Shown here: piece after piece, positions 62,915 through 64,000 of the stretch
How positions within the stretch are numbered: position 1 is the first letter of the stretch
How the letters are laid out: each line of letters starts with the position of its first letter
NCBI RefSeq assembly: GCF_014656075.1
Contig: NZ_BNBS01000026.1
Location: forward strand, 17,691-81,690
DNA: 64,000 nucleotides
From: Streptomyces hydrogenans
Lineage (GTDB): Bacteria > Actinomycetota > Actinomycetes > Streptomycetales > Streptomycetaceae
Reading direction: 5' to 3'
Notes under the pieces: generated by a model
What the model was told of the DNA's origin: nothing
The model's input: the letters and a program-made list of their open reading frames with translations, nothing else
The model's database searches: none
Position numbers and translations under genes: made by a program

Positions 62915-62938
62915 ACTTTCCGAACATGTTCCGAAAGT
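62915..62938. promoter_or_regulatory. 24-bp TetR-type operator between ABC operon and TetR gene
   Basis: ACTTTC and GAAAGT flank the perfect palindrome GAACATGTTC, each separated by one C. Only that single base pair breaks full 24-bp symmetry. The site lies 43 bp upstream of the ABC start and 81 bp upstream of the TetR start. Confidence 0.75.
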
Positions 62939-63019
62939 AGCATGGGGAGGCCCCGCGGACACGTGCGCCGGTGCTGCACCGGTCGCGTGGCGGAGGAAGG
63001 CAGGGGGCATGATGGGACG

Positions 63020-63742
63020 ATGTCCCGAGCGCCCGCCCCGCACGGCCGCACCGGCCGGCCGCCCCTGACCTCCCGCGCGCAGATCCTGGTGGCAGCCCGC
63101 GGGCTCATCGACCAGGACGGCTGGGAGAAGCTGACGATCCGCCGTCTCGCCGCCGAACTGGGCATCGGGGCGACGACCCTGTACCACCACATCCGGAACA
63201 AGGACGACCTGCTGCTCCTGCTGCTCAACCACCACATCGAGCAGATCGAACGGCCCCCGCTGCCCGCCGACCCGCGCGAGCGCGTCGTCACGGCCGCCCT
63301 CGCCATGCGCGACGCCCTCCAGGCATGGCCCTGGGCCGCTGAGGTGCTGTCCGCCGACGGCTTCGTCGGCCTCCTCGACGAACCGGCGATGTGGATGGTC
63401 GAAGCCATCGTGTCCGGAGCCGGTGACCACGGGTGCACGCCCGAGCAGAGCGTCGACCTCTTCCGGGGCGTCTGGTACCTCACCGTCGGCGAGGTCCTCG
63501 TCCGCGCCCGCTCCGCCCGCCGCCAGGACGAGGGGCGGCCCTTCGCCCACCGCGACGACCTCGACCCGGCCCAGGTGCCCCACCTGGCCGCCATCGGCGT
63601 CCGCTGGGCCCCGCTGGCCGCCCGGGACGTCTACCCCCGGACGCTCGGCACGCTCGTCGACGGGCTGCTCGCCGGAGCCGGCGGAGGAGGAGGCGGGTCG
63701 GCCGACCGACGGTGGTCCGACAGCGGCGTGACCGCGGACTGA
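63020..63742 (+). CDS. TetR-family regulator of the ABC transporter
   Basis: The protein has 240 residues. The HTH domain is ILVAARGLIDQDGWEKLTIR then RLAAELGIGATTLYHHIRNK (about 20-60). The ligand domain includes ALQAWPWAAEVLSADGFVG and MWMVEAIVSGAGDHGCTPEQ. The C-terminus has a poly-Gly run before a charged tail. The TLYHHIRNKDDLL recognition helix belongs to the TetR_C-bearing subgroup typical for transporter repressors. The ribosome binding site is a weak GGGGG 12 bases upstream. It probably represses the divergent ABC pair and itself through the palindrome at 62915. Confidence 0.9.
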   Translation: MSRAPAPHGRTGRPPLTSRAQILVAARGLIDQDGWEKLTIRRLAAELGIGATTLYHHIRNKDDLLLLLLNHHIEQIERPPLPADPRERVVTAALAMRDALQAWPWAAEVLSADGFVGLLDEPAMWMVEAIVSGAGDHGCTPEQSVDLFRGVWYLTVGEVLVRARSARRQDEGRPFAHRDDLDPAQVPHLAAIGVRWAPLAARDVYPRTLGTLVDGLLAGAGGGGGGSADRRWSDSGVTAD

Positions 63743-63817
63743 CGGAGCGGCGACCGGGCTGACGGCGGTGTGACGCGGCTCACCGGAACACGTCGCCCGC
63801 CCCGGTCAGTACCCGTC

Positions 63818-64000
63818 ATGAACGTTTCTTCCCCGAAGCCCTCGTCCACCCCCGCCGGCGCGTCCACCCCCGCCGCCGACGACGCGCACACTTCCTCCGC
63901 CCTCCGCGCCCGGCCGTCGTCCCGCCGGTCCGGGCGGCGCGGGCTGGCCGTCACGACCGCCGCGGGCGCCGCCGCGGCCGTCCTCCCGGCCGGTCCGGCC
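63818..64000 (+). CDS. Start of a probable exported protein, cut by the window end
   Basis: Sixty-one codons are visible. A Ser/Pro/Ala-rich N-terminus (NVSSPKPSSTPAGASTPAAD) is followed by RPSSRRSGRRGLAVTTAAGA, a basic region and the beginning of a hydrophobic segment that looks like a signal peptide (Tat-like, RRGLAV). No ribosome binding site is evident. Function cannot be told. The frame remains open at base 64000. Confidence 0.5.
   Translation, partial: MNVSSPKPSSTPAGASTPAADDAHTSSALRARPSSRRSGRRGLAVTTAAGAAAAVLPAGPA

Overview
The window is about 72% G+C. It has GTG and occasional TTG starts, strong GGAGG-type ribosome binding sites, frequent ATGA/GTGA stop-start overlaps, almost no TTA codons, TerD proteins, a large LuxR-type (LAL) regulator and many secreted proteins. 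This is what a Streptomyces chromosome (or a close relative) looks like. No complete insertion sequence, prophage, CRISPR array, rRNA or full biosynthetic gene cluster is visible.

Layout. (1) 62-4777: a secreted metallophosphoesterase, an ABC-F ATPase, and an ECF sigma factor with a small membrane protein and a possible 29-residue peptide. (2) 4871-15761: a tightly coupled minus-strand operon for the lower kynurenine (3-hydroxyanthranilate meta-cleavage) pathway: semialdehyde dehydrogenase, hydratase-like protein, decarboxylase, RidA deaminase, 3-hydroxyanthranilate dioxygenase, ACMS decarboxylase and kynureninase. It continues into a secreted LVIVD-repeat protein and an amino-acid permease. 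A divergent LysR gene sits at its head. (3) 15730-22677: an AidB-like acyl-CoA dehydrogenase with its TetR, then a degenerate secreted serine-hydrolase-like protein, an SMI1/KNR4 gene broken by an amber codon, and a secreted CBM2/beta-helix protein.

(4) 22950-31917 is the most interesting stretch. It holds a P450, a Crp/Fnr regulator with two TTA codons, a perfect match to the Streptomyces Crp-site pattern, and then five co-directional genes: a class III nucleotide-cyclase-like protein, a degenerate P-loop/HEAT-like protein, an SPFH protein, a Pycsar-effector-like membrane protein and an M48 membrane protease. The first two share a 73-bp perfect DNA repeat encoding a glycine-rich motif. I propose a developmentally gated cyclic-nucleotide signalling or defence island; this is inference. 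It ends at a hairpin whose loop is a 28-G run, probably an assembly artefact.

(5) 32004-45395: two proteins sharing a C-terminal module (one a TagC/phage-receptor-binding-like propeller), a maltokinase-cap-like protein, a LAL regulator, a subtilisin with P domain, a GNAT, a second SPFH gene coupled to an NAD-kinase-like gene, a 37-bp minisatellite, and a DMT transporter/PAP2 pair facing a TetR gene with paired operators. (6) 45583-49256: TetR, DUF488, DUF309 with tandemly copied 3' end, tRNA-Pro(GGG), then a graveyard: truncated formylglycine-generating enzyme, TetR C-terminal piece, and a methyltransferase lacking its SAM motif. (7) 49394-57364: two paralogous NCS2 nucleobase permeases flanking a HTH gene, an RCK ion-channel-like protein, and a C-terminal tsaD fragment. 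(8) 57574-64000: two TerD genes, a heterodimeric ABC exporter/importer with divergent TetR and a strong operator, and the start of a probable secreted protein cut by the window edge.
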